Part shown: piece by piece, positions 1 to 8,123 of the stretch
How positions within the stretch are numbered: position 1 is the stretch's first letter
How the letters are laid out: the number at the start of each line of letters is the position of its first letter
The notes under the pieces: generated by a model
The model's database searches: none
Told to the model about the DNA's origin: nothing
The model's input: only the letters and a program-made list of their open reading frames with translations
DNA from: Oscillospiraceae bacterium
GTDB lineage: Bacteria > Bacillota > Clostridia > Oscillospirales > Oscillospiraceae
DNA length: 39,529 nt
NCBI GenBank assembly: GCA_009787625.1
Contig: WQSX01000025.1
Location: 1 to 39,529 of the forward strand
Direction: 5' to 3'
Made by a program: the position numbers and the translations under genes

Positions 1-128
1 AAAAAGATGACCGCAGTCAGCATTTTCATCTAGTGCCTAAAAACTTTTTTTACTGAATTTTACCCGCAATTTATTTTCACCCACTTTTACTTGACACATA
101 CCTATAGGATGAATATGCAAGTTGTCTA

Positions 129-157
129 TTTACAAAATACAGTTTTTTGTGTACAAT
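129..157 (+). promoter_or_regulatory. Predicted sigma-A promoter of the lipoprotein hydrolase
   Basis: TTTACA (129-134) and TACAAT (152-157) are separated by 17 nt. They lie about 100 nt upstream of the start at 257. A weaker alternative is TTGACA at 91-96 with a poor -10. The rest of 1-256 holds no gene that I can support. Confidence 0.5.
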
Positions 158-256
158 GAAACTCAAGAAAAACTAAGTTTTTGCCTTGCATGAACGAGCA
201 AATTTTAGTAAAATATATGATGAGATATTTCATAACACCGAGGAGGTCGCGAATAC

Positions 257-1756
257 ATGCAGAAGTCCAAAAGTAAAGCAACAAAGTTGATTGTAGCTCT
301 CGTAATGTCGCTTTTGTTACTGACAATAATTATAGCCTGCGATAATAATGAAGCTCCGCCGGAAGAACCCGCAATCGATCCAATCCCAACAGAAGCACAG
401 CAAGATGACCCTCCTGAGCCGACCGAAGTAGACTGGGAGTTCTTCAACGAACGAGCAGTGGAATTCATAAATTTGACAGCAAGCGGAAATTATGACGATG
501 CGGCGGCAATGTTTGATGAAACCATGACTGAAGTTTTCGGTGCGGCAGGCTTGGAGGTCGCTTGGGCTGAAGTAATCGCGTTAGTGGGAGACTTTATAGA
601 AATACACGATATCGAAAATGCGAATATAGACCCTTATTTCATTTCCGGTGTCATAATACGCCATGAAAATTCCGGTTTTGGTTGGACTGTCGTGTTTGAT
701 GAAAGTGGCAATATATCGGGACTCCATTCGGGTGGAACGGCTCCACTTTCTGACCCAACAGCACAAAATCACTTTCCGTCAGAACCCGTTCAGCGAGACG
801 GATTTACAGATTACCCGATAATTATAGGAGAGCACACAGGCTTTCCTATAGTTGGCATTTTATCGATGCCTGATGGTGCGGCAGAGCCTATTCCCGCGGC
901 TGTGATAGTTCAAGGCTCCGGAGCCAGTGACATGGATGGAACCATCGGAGGAAACAGACCATATAGGGATATCGCAGAGTTTTTAGCCGCAAACGGCATC
1001 GCGGTTGTCCGCGCAGATAAACGGACTTATACGCATGGCGTGAGAATAGTTCAGGAACTTGGCGGATATGCAACAGTTTGGGAAGAAACGGTTGAAGATG
1101 CTCTTTTTGCGACAGAACTGCTGCGAGCCGATAGGCGCATAGATGAAAATAGAATTTTTATAATAGGGCATAGCTTGGGTGGAACGCTCGCGCCGCGTAT
1201 TCATGCATCAAACGGCAACTTTGCCGGACTTATATTGATGGCGACAACTCCAAGGTCATTGCCTGAACTGTTTCTCGAACAAATGAGAGCATCATCGTAT
1301 GCAGGAGTGGAAGAGGGGCTGATAGATGAAAGTGTTCTGGAAGCGGCACTTGAAGAGCTATATGAGTTAGCAGAGTTGCTCGATACAATTAAAAATATGA
1401 CAGCCGAGGAAGCTCGAATAACCCAAATACCCGGATTGGGGGTCTGGGCATATTACCTGGCAGATTTAGAGGCGCACTCCTTTGAAGCTTATATCAGCAG
1501 AGTAAATGTGCCTATCTTGGTAATGCAAGGTCTAAGCGACTTTCAAGTAATCCCGACAGTCGATTTAATATTATTACAGGAATTGCTTGAAGGGCGTGAT
1601 AATGTCAGCTTTAACATATATAACGGACTTGACCACCTGTTCATGGAAACAACAGCGACAAACTTTGTACAGCACGCAATGCGAATAATAGAATCACCGG
1701 GTCATGTTGACGAAATAGTGCTAAAAGATATTGTAGATTGGATAAATGAGCACTAG
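257..1756 (+). CDS. Lipoprotein alpha/beta hydrolase (serine hydrolase, DUF3887-like N-terminal part)
   Basis: This is a 499-aa secreted lipoprotein hydrolase. The start is an ATG preceded by AGGAGGT with 9-nt spacing. Residues 1-28 are a lipoprotein signal peptide: positive N-terminus, hydrophobic core and Cys28 followed by DNN. An acidic, proline-rich linker follows. Residues about 50-150 resemble the DUF3887 domain that precedes many clostridial hydrolases. The C-terminal part is an alpha/beta hydrolase. The nucleophile elbow GHSLGG carries Ser306, and Asp428 (LSDFQV) and His460 (LDHLF) fit the rest of the triad. It probably acts on ester or acyl substrates at the outer membrane face, but the substrate is unknown. 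It ends about 150 nt before the grd operon and has its own predicted promoter, so it need not be functionally tied to glycine reduction. Family assignment is firm; substrate is not. Confidence 0.85.
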   Translation: MQKSKSKATKLIVALVMSLLLLTIIIACDNNEAPPEEPAIDPIPTEAQQDDPPEPTEVDWEFFNERAVEFINLTASGNYDDAAAMFDETMTEVFGAAGLEVAWAEVIALVGDFIEIHDIENANIDPYFISGVIIRHENSGFGWTVVFDESGNISGLHSGGTAPLSDPTAQNHFPSEPVQRDGFTDYPIIIGEHTGFPIVGILSMPDGAAEPIPAAVIVQGSGASDMDGTIGGNRPYRDIAEFLAANGIAVVRADKRTYTHGVRIVQELGGYATVWEETVEDALFATELLRADRRIDENRIFIIGHSLGGTLAPRIHASNGNFAGLILMATTPRSLPELFLEQMRASSYAGVEEGLIDESVLEAALEELYELAELLDTIKNMTAEEARITQIPGLGVWAYYLADLEAHSFEAYISRVNVPILVMQGLSDFQVIPTVDLILLQELLEGRDNVSFNIYNGLDHLFMETTATNFVQHAMRIIESPGHVDEIVLKDIVDWINEH

Positions 1757-1827
1757 CATTCCGCTTGAAAGAAATTGTCATAAGAATGAGAAAATTATGA
1801 AATATTTTACAAAATAAATAAAAAAGG

Positions 1828-1856
1828 TTGAACTTATACTGAGCATGTTGTACAAT
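1828..1856 (+). promoter_or_regulatory. Predicted promoter of the grdX-grdE-grdB-trxB-trxA-grdA operon
   Basis: TTGAAC (1828-1833), a 17-nt spacer and TACAAT (1851-1856) lie 51 nt upstream of the grdX start. No terminator is obvious between here and the one after grdA, so a single transcript to about 7150 is plausible. Confidence 0.6.
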
Positions 1857-1906
1857 AAGAACGTTGTAGTAACCGACATGTAGATTTCCCCAAGGAGCGA
1901 ACAGTT

Positions 1907-2275
1907 TTGCAAGATTCAAAGGGCGCAACCCTCATTACGAATAACCCAAAGGTTAAAGAAAAATACGCAGACAAATACGAAACCCTGTTTATTGACGAGA
2001 GCATAGAAACCGTGTTTAAAAAAGTGCGTGACCACATACACAGAGGGCACAAGCTTCTGACGCATCCGCTATCAGGAAGCGTAAAACCAAATGAGAATCC
2101 ATATAAAACCGTACTGCTCACAAAAGCCCTCGGTAAAACGGACGACGATTCGGTAATGATAATAGAGCAGTGCATTTTAACTGCTCAGAAGTTTGAAAAA
2201 AGAGTAATTCATGAGAGACATCTGCCTGATTTACAAATCGTAGACCTATCACTAATATCAGGAGCTCTTGGGTGA
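1907..2275 (+). CDS. grdX: GrdX family protein, glycine reductase locus
   Basis: This 122-aa protein is the small GrdX protein that heads glycine reductase operons in clostridia. Its biochemical role is not established. The start is TTG at 1907, supported by AAGGAG at 1892-1897 with 9-nt spacing. The sequence begins with a segment on nitrogen-terminal conflicting-number residues (TNNPKVKEKY). A central basic stretch containing the motif GHKLLTHPLSGSVKPNENPY and a C-terminal helix follow, and both look typical of the family. There is no signal peptide or membrane segment. It is the first gene after the predicted promoter and is followed by grdE, which fits the classical order. Confidence rests on family resemblance plus context. 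Confidence 0.85.
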   Translation: MQDSKGATLITNNPKVKEKYADKYETLFIDESIETVFKKVRDHIHRGHKLLTHPLSGSVKPNENPYKTVLLTKALGKTDDDSVMIIEQCILTAQKFEKRVIHERHLPDLQIVDLSLISGALG

Positions 2276-2354
2276 AATTCATTAAAACCTTAATATACAA
2301 CAGAATAAGAACTGTAAACATAAAATAGTTTTCATGAAAAGGGAGGACTGTAGA

Positions 2355-3635
2355 TTGAAACTAAAAGTCGGATACATCGAAATACGTGACATTAAGCTGT
2401 CGGACAAATCAGAGGTCAAAGACGGCGTTTTGTACGTAGAGACGAAAGCTCTTGAAGCGTTAGCGCTTGAAGATGAGCACATCAAGTCTGTGAAATTTGA
2501 TGTTGCAAAGCCGGGAGAAAGCATACGCATTACTCCTGTAAAAGATGTCATTGAGCCGCGAACGAAGGTTGACGGACCGGGAGACATCTTCCCCGGAGTT
2601 ACCACAAAGGTTGCCCCTGTGGGTTCAGGCACAACCCACGTACTACGTGGAGCCGCCGTAGTAACAATCGGCAAAATCGTTGGTTTCCAAGAGGGAATCA
2701 TTGACATGACAGGTGTTGGCGCAGACTATACACCATTCTCTGCGACAAACAATCTCGTAGTTGATTTCACTCCGATTGATGGAATCACTCCTCACGAATA
2801 CGAAGCGGCGATTCGCAAAGCCGGACTCAAAATCGCCTACGAAATCGGCAAGCTTGGCAAAGACTTAACGCCCGACGAGACAAAAGAGTACAATTTCCCG
2901 TCATTGATGGAAGGCATAAAAGCATTCCCCGATTTACCGCGTGTGGGTTATGTCCTAATGCTCCAAAGTCAAGGGCTTTTGCATGACACATACGTATATG
3001 GCGTTGATATGAAACAATCACTCACAACAATGCTCAGTCCCACAGAAATTATGGACGGTGCAATTGTGAGCGGTAACTGTGTTTCTGCTTGCGACAAAAA
3101 TACAACATATCACCATCAAAACAACCCTGTTATCCATGACCTTTTTGAAGAGCACGGCAAGACACTCAACTTCGCCGCCATGATTATCACAAATGAAAAT
3201 GTCTATCTCGCAGATAAAATCCGCAGCAGCGATTGGTCTGCAAAACTTGTAGACTACCTTGACCTTGAAGGTGTCGTAATTTCTCAGGAAGGTTTTGGAA
3301 ACCCCGACACCGACCTAATTATGAACTGCAAAAAAATCGAGGAGACAGGCACACACACAGTCATCATCACAGACGAGTATGCAGGAAGAGACGGTACATC
3401 ACAGTCACTCGCTGATGCCGATGCAAAAGCAGACGCGCTAGTCACAGCAGGCAATGCAAATGAAGTCATCACACTTCCAAAACTCGACCGTGTTATAGGC
3501 ACACTGGATTACACAGAAAAAATTGCCGGTGGTTTTGCAGGAAGTCTGGAATCCGACGGCAGCATAACGGTAGAAATCCAAGCAATCACAGGCGCAACAA
3601 ACGAACTCGGTTTTAATCGAATGAGTGCTAGGTAA
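2355..3635 (+). CDS. grdE: Glycine reductase component B, alpha/beta proprotein GrdE
   Basis: GrdE is the pyruvoyl-containing substrate-binding part of protein B. It binds glycine as a Schiff base and hands it to the GrdB selenocysteine. I place the start at TTG 2355 (MKLKVGYIEIRD), with GGGAGG at 2341-2346, rather than at the upstream ATG 2334. With this start the Asn-Cys processing site (SGNCVSACDKN) has its cysteine at residue 242, the position known for the Eubacterium acidaminophilum enzyme, where cleavage creates the pyruvoyl group. The protein is 426 aa, normal for the family, and cytoplasmic. It sits 18 nt before grdB in the same operon. No defects are seen. Confidence 0.95.
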   Translation: MKLKVGYIEIRDIKLSDKSEVKDGVLYVETKALEALALEDEHIKSVKFDVAKPGESIRITPVKDVIEPRTKVDGPGDIFPGVTTKVAPVGSGTTHVLRGAAVVTIGKIVGFQEGIIDMTGVGADYTPFSATNNLVVDFTPIDGITPHEYEAAIRKAGLKIAYEIGKLGKDLTPDETKEYNFPSLMEGIKAFPDLPRVGYVLMLQSQGLLHDTYVYGVDMKQSLTTMLSPTEIMDGAIVSGNCVSACDKNTTYHHQNNPVIHDLFEEHGKTLNFAAMIITNENVYLADKIRSSDWSAKLVDYLDLEGVVISQEGFGNPDTDLIMNCKKIEETGTHTVIITDEYAGRDGTSQSLADADAKADALVTAGNANEVITLPKLDRVIGTLDYTEKIAGGFAGSLESDGSITVEIQAITGATNELGFNRMSAR

Positions 3636-3653
3636 GGAGGAACAGTCATAAAT

Positions 3654-4967
3654 ATGGGTAAATTAAAAGTAGTTCACTACATCAACCAATTTTATGCGGG
3701 TATTGGCGGCGAGGAGTTCGCCGACCACAAACCTGAAATAAGAGATGGGGTCGTAGGTCCCGGAATGGCTTTCGCCGGAGCATTCGGCGATAAAGCTGAA
3801 ATCGCAAAGACAATAGTCTGTGGCGACTCGTTTTTTAATGAAAACCTTGCCGAGGCAAAGAAAATTCTGCTCGACATGGTTAAAGCAGAGAAACCCGACG
3901 TTTTCATTGCAGGTCCTGCTTTTAACGCAGGACGCTACGGTGTCGCATGTGCAACAATCTGCGATGCAGTACGTGAAGAACTCGGTATCCCTGTTCTTAC
4001 AGGTATGTATGAGGAAAATCCCGGAGCGGAAATGTTCAAAGACAAGCTTCTCATCGTTGCAACCAAAAATAGCGCAGCAGGTATGCGTGATGCCGTTCCT
4101 GTAATGGCAAAGCTTGCACTTAAACTTGCCGGCGGAGAAAAAATCGGTGCCTCAATAGAAGAGGGTTATCTACCGGGTGGCGCACGTGTTAACTTCTTTG
4201 AAAAAGAGCGCGGTTCACGTCGTGCGGTTGACATGCTTCTCAAAAAAATGGCGGGCAAGCCGTTTGTCACGGAATATCCAATGCCTGATTTTGACCGTGT
4301 AGAGCCAAATGCGCCGATAACAGACATGAAATCAGCGACAATTGCTTTGGTAACATCAGGTGGTATCGTGCCAAAAGGCAACCCCGACAGAATAGAGTCA
4401 TCAAGTGCGTCAAAGTATGGCGAATACGACATTACAGGCGTTGATGATTTAACAGAAGCAGGCTACGAAACAGCACACGGTGGTTACGACCCTGTCTATG
4501 CAAACAAAGATGCAGACAGAGTTCTGCCTGTTGACGTACTTCGCGACATGGTGAAAGAGGGTATTATCGGAAAACTCCACAACATGTTCTACACCACTGT
4601 CGGCAACGGTACAGCTACAAAAAGTTCAAAGGAGTTTGCGGCTGAATTTGCACAAAAGCTTAAAAATGACAATGTGCAGGCTGTAATCCTGACATCTACA
4701 TGAGGAACTTGCACACGTTGCGGTGCAACGATGGTTAAAGAAATTGAACGCGCAGGCATCCCGGTGGTGCATGTCTGTACGGTAACTCCAATTTCTATGA
4801 CAGTTGGAGCCAATAGAATTGTTCCGGCTGTAGCGATTCCTCATCCACTAGGCAATCCGTCACTCGGAGCGACGGAAGAAAAACAACTGAGACGCAAGAT
4901 TGTCCAAACAGCGCTGGATGCACTTGCAACAAAAGTTGACGGACAGACTATTTTTGAAGTAAAATAG
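3654..4967 (+). CDS. grdB: Glycine reductase component B, gamma subunit GrdB (selenoprotein)
   Basis: GrdB carries the selenocysteine that removes the amino group from bound glycine and passes a carboxymethyl group to GrdA. The reading frame is interrupted by TGA at 4701-4703. Reading it as selenocysteine gives 437 aa with the motif TSTUGTCTRCGATM and Sec at residue 350, matching the known Sec350 of this family. The frame continues to TAG at 4965-4967. A conventional gene finder would split it into a 349-aa protein and an apparent 78-aa ORF starting at 4731. The start ATG is preceded by AGGAGG about 13 nt upstream. A perfect 6-bp hairpin right after the UGA is a plausible SECIS. It is cytoplasmic and in the operon with grdE. 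Confidence 0.95.
4701..4730 (+). promoter_or_regulatory. Selenocysteine UGA codon with candidate SECIS hairpin in grdB
   Basis: UGA at 4701-4703 is followed after 12 nt by CGTTGC (4716-4721), a GGT loop and GCAACG (4725-4730), a perfect 6-bp stem. Bacterial SECIS elements recognised by SelB lie just downstream of the UGA and usually show GU in the apical loop, as here. The spacing is right; binding is inferred. Confidence 0.7.
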
Positions 4968-4980
4968 GAAAAAGGTATCC

Positions 4981-5076
4981 GCAGATAATATGTAATTTGC
5001 TACACTTTTTTGCGAGCCATCGGGATCTACACCGCTGTTCTCGCAAAAAAGATTCCGCAAACCACATATCATCTGC
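4981..5076 (+). repeat. Hairpin repeat element, copy A (grdB-trxB gap)
   Basis: This 96-nt palindrome has an outer stem GCAGATAATATG paired with CATATCATCTGC (one mismatch) and an inner stem TTTTTTGCGAG / CTCGCAAAAAA. The 23-nt loop at 5017-5039 begins CCATCGGG and ends CCGCTGTT. It ends 15 nt before the trxB start. The same element recurs at 6467, 13962, 17671, 20046 and 24876, always in this orientation. Confidence 0.9.
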
Positions 5077-5091
5077 TATGGAGGATTTTAA

Positions 5092-6030
5092 ATGGCAGAT
5101 ACAATTTATGATGTAATAATAGTCGGTGGTGGGCCTGCGGGTCTATCGGCGGGTCTCTACGCAGGGCGTGGTTTGCTGAAAACATTGCTCATAGAGAAAG
5201 GTCAGCACGGCGGACAAGCCGCTACGACCCACGAAATCGACAACTATCCCGGTGCGGTCGAAGATGAGACAGGTCCCGCACTTGTAGAGAAGATGGTAAA
5301 GCAGGCAGAGCGTTTTGGTGTTGAGTTCCAAACGGACGACATCACAGGTGCAGAGCTTGAGGGCGATGTGAAAACTCTTACGGGCTCGAAAGGCACATAC
5401 AAAGCAAAGACAGTAATCATTGCAAGTGGTGCTTTCCCAAGAACTCTCGGCTGTAAAGGCGAACTTGAGTTCACAGGCAAGGGTGTTTCCTACTGCGCCA
5501 CATGTGATGCGGCTTTCTTTGAAGAGCTGGAAGTCTACGTTGTCGGCGGTGGTGACAGTGCGGTTCAAGAGGCGCTGTTTATCGCCAGATTCGCAAGAAA
5601 AATTACAATCATTCAAAACTTGCCCGAACTCACAGCCGCAAAATCAATACAAGAGAAAGTGCTAAATGACCCGAAATTCAGCTTTGTCTACAGCTCAGTA
5701 GTTGAAGAGTTAAAGGGCGATGACGGTTTGCTTGATACAATCGTGGTGAAAAACGACAAAACAGGCGAGCTGACAGAGTTCAAAGCTGACCCTGAAGACG
5801 GCACATTCGGTCTGTTTGTATTCATCGGATTAATCCCAAGAACAGAGGCGTTTTCCGGTAAAATTGACATGGAACACGGTTACATCAGAACAGATGAAAA
5901 TATGCGCACAAACATAGAAGGCGTATACGCCGTAGGCGATTGCCGCATAAAGCCTTTACGCCAAGTAGTAACAGCAGCGGCAGACGGAGCGATAGCGGCA
6001 ATGCATATTGAAAAATACCTCGCACATTAG
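5092..6030 (+). CDS. trxB: Thioredoxin reductase TrxB
   Basis: This 312-aa flavoprotein transfers electrons from NADPH through FAD to thioredoxin, which in turn drives glycine reductase. The start ATG has GGAGG 7 nt upstream. Residues 10-20 hold the FAD-binding motif GGGPAGLSAG. The redox-active pair Cys135/Cys138 lies in YCATCDAAFF. The NAD(P)-binding motif GGGDSAVQEA follows. The C-terminal FAD motif is YAVGDCR. Length is typical for the low-molecular-weight class. Position between grdB and trxA ties it to the glycine reductase electron supply, as in other grd operons. The nicotinamide specificity is not decided by sequence inspection. Confidence 0.95.
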   Translation: MADTIYDVIIVGGGPAGLSAGLYAGRGLLKTLLIEKGQHGGQAATTHEIDNYPGAVEDETGPALVEKMVKQAERFGVEFQTDDITGAELEGDVKTLTGSKGTYKAKTVIIASGAFPRTLGCKGELEFTGKGVSYCATCDAAFFEELEVYVVGGGDSAVQEALFIARFARKITIIQNLPELTAAKSIQEKVLNDPKFSFVYSSVVEELKGDDGLLDTIVVKNDKTGELTEFKADPEDGTFGLFVFIGLIPRTEAFSGKIDMEHGYIRTDENMRTNIEGVYAVGDCRIKPLRQVVTAAADGAIAAMHIEKYLAH

Positions 6031-6037
6031 AGCGTTT

Positions 6038-6100
6038 GAAAAGAGCAAACACTCTTTTCGAACTTAGACTAATGATACTGAAGACGCACATTTTTGCGTC
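6038..6100 (+). other. Two small perfect hairpins in the trxB-trxA gap
   Basis: GAAAAGAG (6038-6045) pairs with CTCTTTTC (6052-6059), and GACGCA (6083-6088) pairs with TGCGTC (6095-6100). Neither is followed by a clear T-run, so they look like intra-operon mRNA stems (processing or stability) rather than full terminators. The first resembles the hairpin after grdC at 11637-11660. Confidence 0.5.
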
Positions 6101-6124
6101 CCGAAAAGAAAAGGAGCAAAAAAC

Positions 6125-6442
6125 ATGCTTGAACTGGACAAAGACACATTTGAACCCGAAGTGCTTAATGCAGACGGAACAATTTTCGTAGATTTCTACA
6201 GCGACTCATGCGAGCCTTGTCAGGCGCTTATGCCCACTGTACACGCTCTCGCCGACAAATACGGCGACAAGCTGAAGTTTACAAAACTAAACACAATGAA
6301 AGCTCGCCGCTTGGCGATTGCTCAAAAAGTAATGGGACTCCCTGTTATGGCAATCTACAAAGGCGGAGAAAAGATCGAAGAACTTGTAAAAGATGATTGC
6401 ACAGAAGAGGCAATCGAAAAAATGATTCAAGGGCACATCTAG
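6125..6442 (+). CDS. trxA: Thioredoxin TrxA of the glycine reductase system
   Basis: This 105-aa thioredoxin re-reduces the GrdA selenoprotein after each cycle. The active site is CEPC (Cys29, Cys32) within YSDSCEPCQALMP, unlike the usual WCGPC. Thioredoxins of glycine reductase operons often have such altered motifs. The cis-proline region is GLPVMAIY. The start ATG at 6125 has AAGGAG with 9-nt spacing. It is between trxB and grdA in the same orientation. The length is normal and there is no signal peptide. Confidence 0.93.
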   Translation: MLELDKDTFEPEVLNADGTIFVDFYSDSCEPCQALMPTVHALADKYGDKLKFTKLNTMKARRLAIAQKVMGLPVMAIYKGGEKIEELVKDDCTEEAIEKMIQGHI

Positions 6443-6466
6443 AGACAAGAGTAACCGTCTGTTTCC

Positions 6467-6562
6467 GCAGACGATGAGCAATTTACTCCGCTTTTTTGCG
6501 AGCCATCGGGATATACACCGCTGTTCTCGCAAAAAAGACTCCGTAAACAGCCCATCATCTGC
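6467..6562 (+). repeat. Hairpin repeat element, copy B (trxA-grdA gap)
   Basis: Same 96-nt architecture as copy A. The outer arms GCAGACGATGAGC / GCCCATCATCTGC contain two mismatches, and the inner arms CTTTTTTGCGAG / CTCGCAAAAAAG are perfect. The loop has one base change (GATATACAC instead of GATCTACAC). It ends 66 nt before grdA. Confidence 0.9.
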
Positions 6563-6628
6563 TAGACTGGAGGATGGTTGCGAGTCTTTAGTGCTAAATA
6601 ATCAATACACTGGAAAGGAGGAACGATA

Positions 6629-7099
6629 ATGAGTATGTTTGAAAATCGTAAACTCATTGTCATTGGAGACCGTGACGGAATTCCGGGTCCTGCTATTGAT
6701 GAGTGCTTGAAGACAGCCGGAGCAGAGATTGTATTCTCTTCTACTGAATGCTTCGTCTGAACAGCCGCAGGTGCAATGGATTTGGAAAATCAAAAAAGGG
6801 TCAAAGAATATGCAGAGCAGTTCGGTCCCGAAAATGTGATGGTTATCTTCGGCGCAGCCGAAGGAGAGGCAGCAGGTCTTGCCGCCGAAACAGTCACAGC
6901 GGGCGACCCCACGTATGCAGGTCCATTGACAGGAGTCTCGTTGGGACTCGCGGTATATCACGTCTGTGAGGACGCTATCAAAAATGCAGTAGACGCAGAT
7001 GTCTACGAAGAGCAAATCAGTATGATGGAAATGGTTCTTGATGTCGATGAAATCAAAAAAGAGATGGAAGCGATAAGAAGCCAATATACAAAGTATTGA
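6629..7099 (+). CDS. grdA: Glycine reductase complex selenoprotein A (GrdA)
   Basis: GrdA accepts the carboxymethyl group as a Se-carboxymethyl selenoether and passes it to protein C. The frame starts at ATG 6629 with AAGGAGG 7 nt upstream. It contains TGA at 6758-6760 read as selenocysteine 44 in [17 protein letters not shown], the family signature. The product is 156 aa, the normal size. An ordinary gene call would lose the first third of the protein and start at 6776. A SECIS is less clear than in grdB: a short GATTT/AAATC stem with a GGA loop at 6779-6791 is the best I see, at unusual distance. It is the last gene of the first grd transcript and is followed by a strong terminator. Confidence 0.95.
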
Positions 7100-7110
7100 T
7101 AAATGAAAAG

Positions 7111-7152
7111 CAGGGGAAGCGGAAGCAAAGCGAACCGTTTCCCTGTTTTTTG
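7111..7152 (+). terminator. Rho-independent terminator after grdA
   Basis: The left arm CAGGGGAAGCGG pairs with CCGTTTCCCTG with one bulge. A run of six T follows, starting about 7145. It closes the grdX-grdA transcript. Confidence 0.8.
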
Positions 7153-7314
7153 TTACAGTCATTTACTTTATTTTGCTTAGGCACAAAGTTATTGTACCGG
7201 TTCAATCGAGGAAGTAGTAATATGCAAAGGGTTAAGTAAAAATTTCAAGAAATGGAACAAATTACTTCAATACTCGTCAAAAACATGAACGACAAGATAG
7301 AAAGGAAGATTTTT

Positions 7315-7932
7315 ATGTTTAGAAAAGTATTGTTAGTAGTATTAATCCTTACATTATCTTTGGCAGTTATTTCATGTGACGATAATGTAGAAGAGCCTGT
7401 TCCAAATGAAGTAGTTGAAGATGTGCCTGAAACTCCTGAGGCTCCCGAAGTGCCTGAAATTCCTGCGACTGACGATGAAGAAGATTTTGTCGAAGCTGTG
7501 CCGCCTATTGCGGAGCTTCCTGAAGTTGATGTAGTGGAGCCTGATGACAATGATGAATTTGTACTATATCCGGTTTGGGTAGATGGCGTGGGTATTCCAA
7601 ATGCGAGTTTTGTAGTTGTTGGCGATGACTCACTGTTTCCGACTCATGTCTCACTTATGGCACTTGACCTCGCACTCAGCATGGATGTGTTTTGGAACAT
7701 GCAGACAGACGAGCTCTCACTCATGGGGCTAAATGGATTTGTCACCTTCACTGTTGGCTCAACAGAGTTCATAGTTGAAGGGGAAACCATAACCTTGGAG
7801 CAAGAGGTCGTGCGGATTGACGATGAAATATATGTACCGCTTCAATTTTTTAGAGATGTGTACGGAGCGGCAGGGGCATACTTCCTTGAAGGCAGTGTGT
7901 TCATAGACACCGAAGAGACAGATATGCACTAA
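7315..7932 (+). CDS. Lipoprotein with copper-amine-oxidase-like (stalk) domain
   Basis: This 205-aa secreted lipoprotein starts at ATG 7315, chosen over an upstream in-frame ATG at 7252 because AAGGAA lies 7 nt before it and a lipoprotein signal then begins at residue 1. The signal peptide ends at Cys21 (LAVISCDD). Residues about 22-75 are a low-complexity Pro/Glu/Asp/Val linker. The C-terminal domain, with VDGVGIPNASFVV and EIYVPLQFFRDVYG, resembles the copper amine oxidase N-terminal-like domain (PF07833) that is common in Firmicutes surface proteins and has no enzymatic role by itself. It lies between grdA and an antisense gene, outside normal grd operon content. Function is unknown. Confidence 0.75.
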   Translation: MFRKVLLVVLILTLSLAVISCDDNVEEPVPNEVVEDVPETPEAPEVPEIPATDDEEDFVEAVPPIAELPEVDVVEPDDNDEFVLYPVWVDGVGIPNASFVVVGDDSLFPTHVSLMALDLALSMDVFWNMQTDELSLMGLNGFVTFTVGSTEFIVEGETITLEQEVVRIDDEIYVPLQFFRDVYGAAGAYFLEGSVFIDTEETDMH

Positions 7933-7978
7933 TCACCAAACTGCCGGTCATGCTCATCTGCCGGTTCACGCAATGGAA

Positions 7979-8092
7979 GGGTTATTTGTTCCGCTTGTAG
8001 GGGCGGCCGTTTAGGTCGCCCCTTCTTGCCGTTTGCATAATGTAACTGTTACTTCGCAAAGCGTCTCCACAAACTGCCCTGCAGCTGCTACT
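7979..8092 (+). repeat. Disrupted copy of the hairpin element (copy G) with a nested repeat
   Basis: The left part TTATTTGTTCCGCTT (about 7982-7996) and the right part CTCCACAAACTGCCC (about 8068-8082) match the flanks of the hairpin elements. The inner stem and conserved loop are missing and replaced by a GTAGGGGC-type repeat (7997-8023) plus about 35 nt of other sequence. It lies in the gap between two converging genes. Confidence 0.5.
7997..8023 (+). repeat. GTAGGGGC palindromic repeat (copy 1)
   Basis: GGGGCGGCC and GGTCGCCCC form a stem around GTTTA. The T-poor tail makes it a poor terminator, though it sits between converging genes. Related copies are at 12998, 13047, 18778 and 27618. 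Confidence 0.6.
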
Positions 8093-8123
8093 TGTGACTA
8101 AACACAAGCAAACAGCGGTGTCG

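Noticed and set aside
1-40. AAAAAGATGACCGCAG at the window start as the end of another hairpin element
   Set aside because: Only the A-run and a vague CATCT match; the loop and other arm are not visible.
4731-4967. Separate 78-aa ORF after the grdB TGA
   Set aside because: It is the C-terminal part of GrdB beyond selenocysteine; the UxxCxxC motif and family length need read-through.
6776-7099. Separate 107-aa ORF called from ATG 6776
   Set aside because: It is GrdA after its selenocysteine codon; the true start with AAGGAGG is at 6629.
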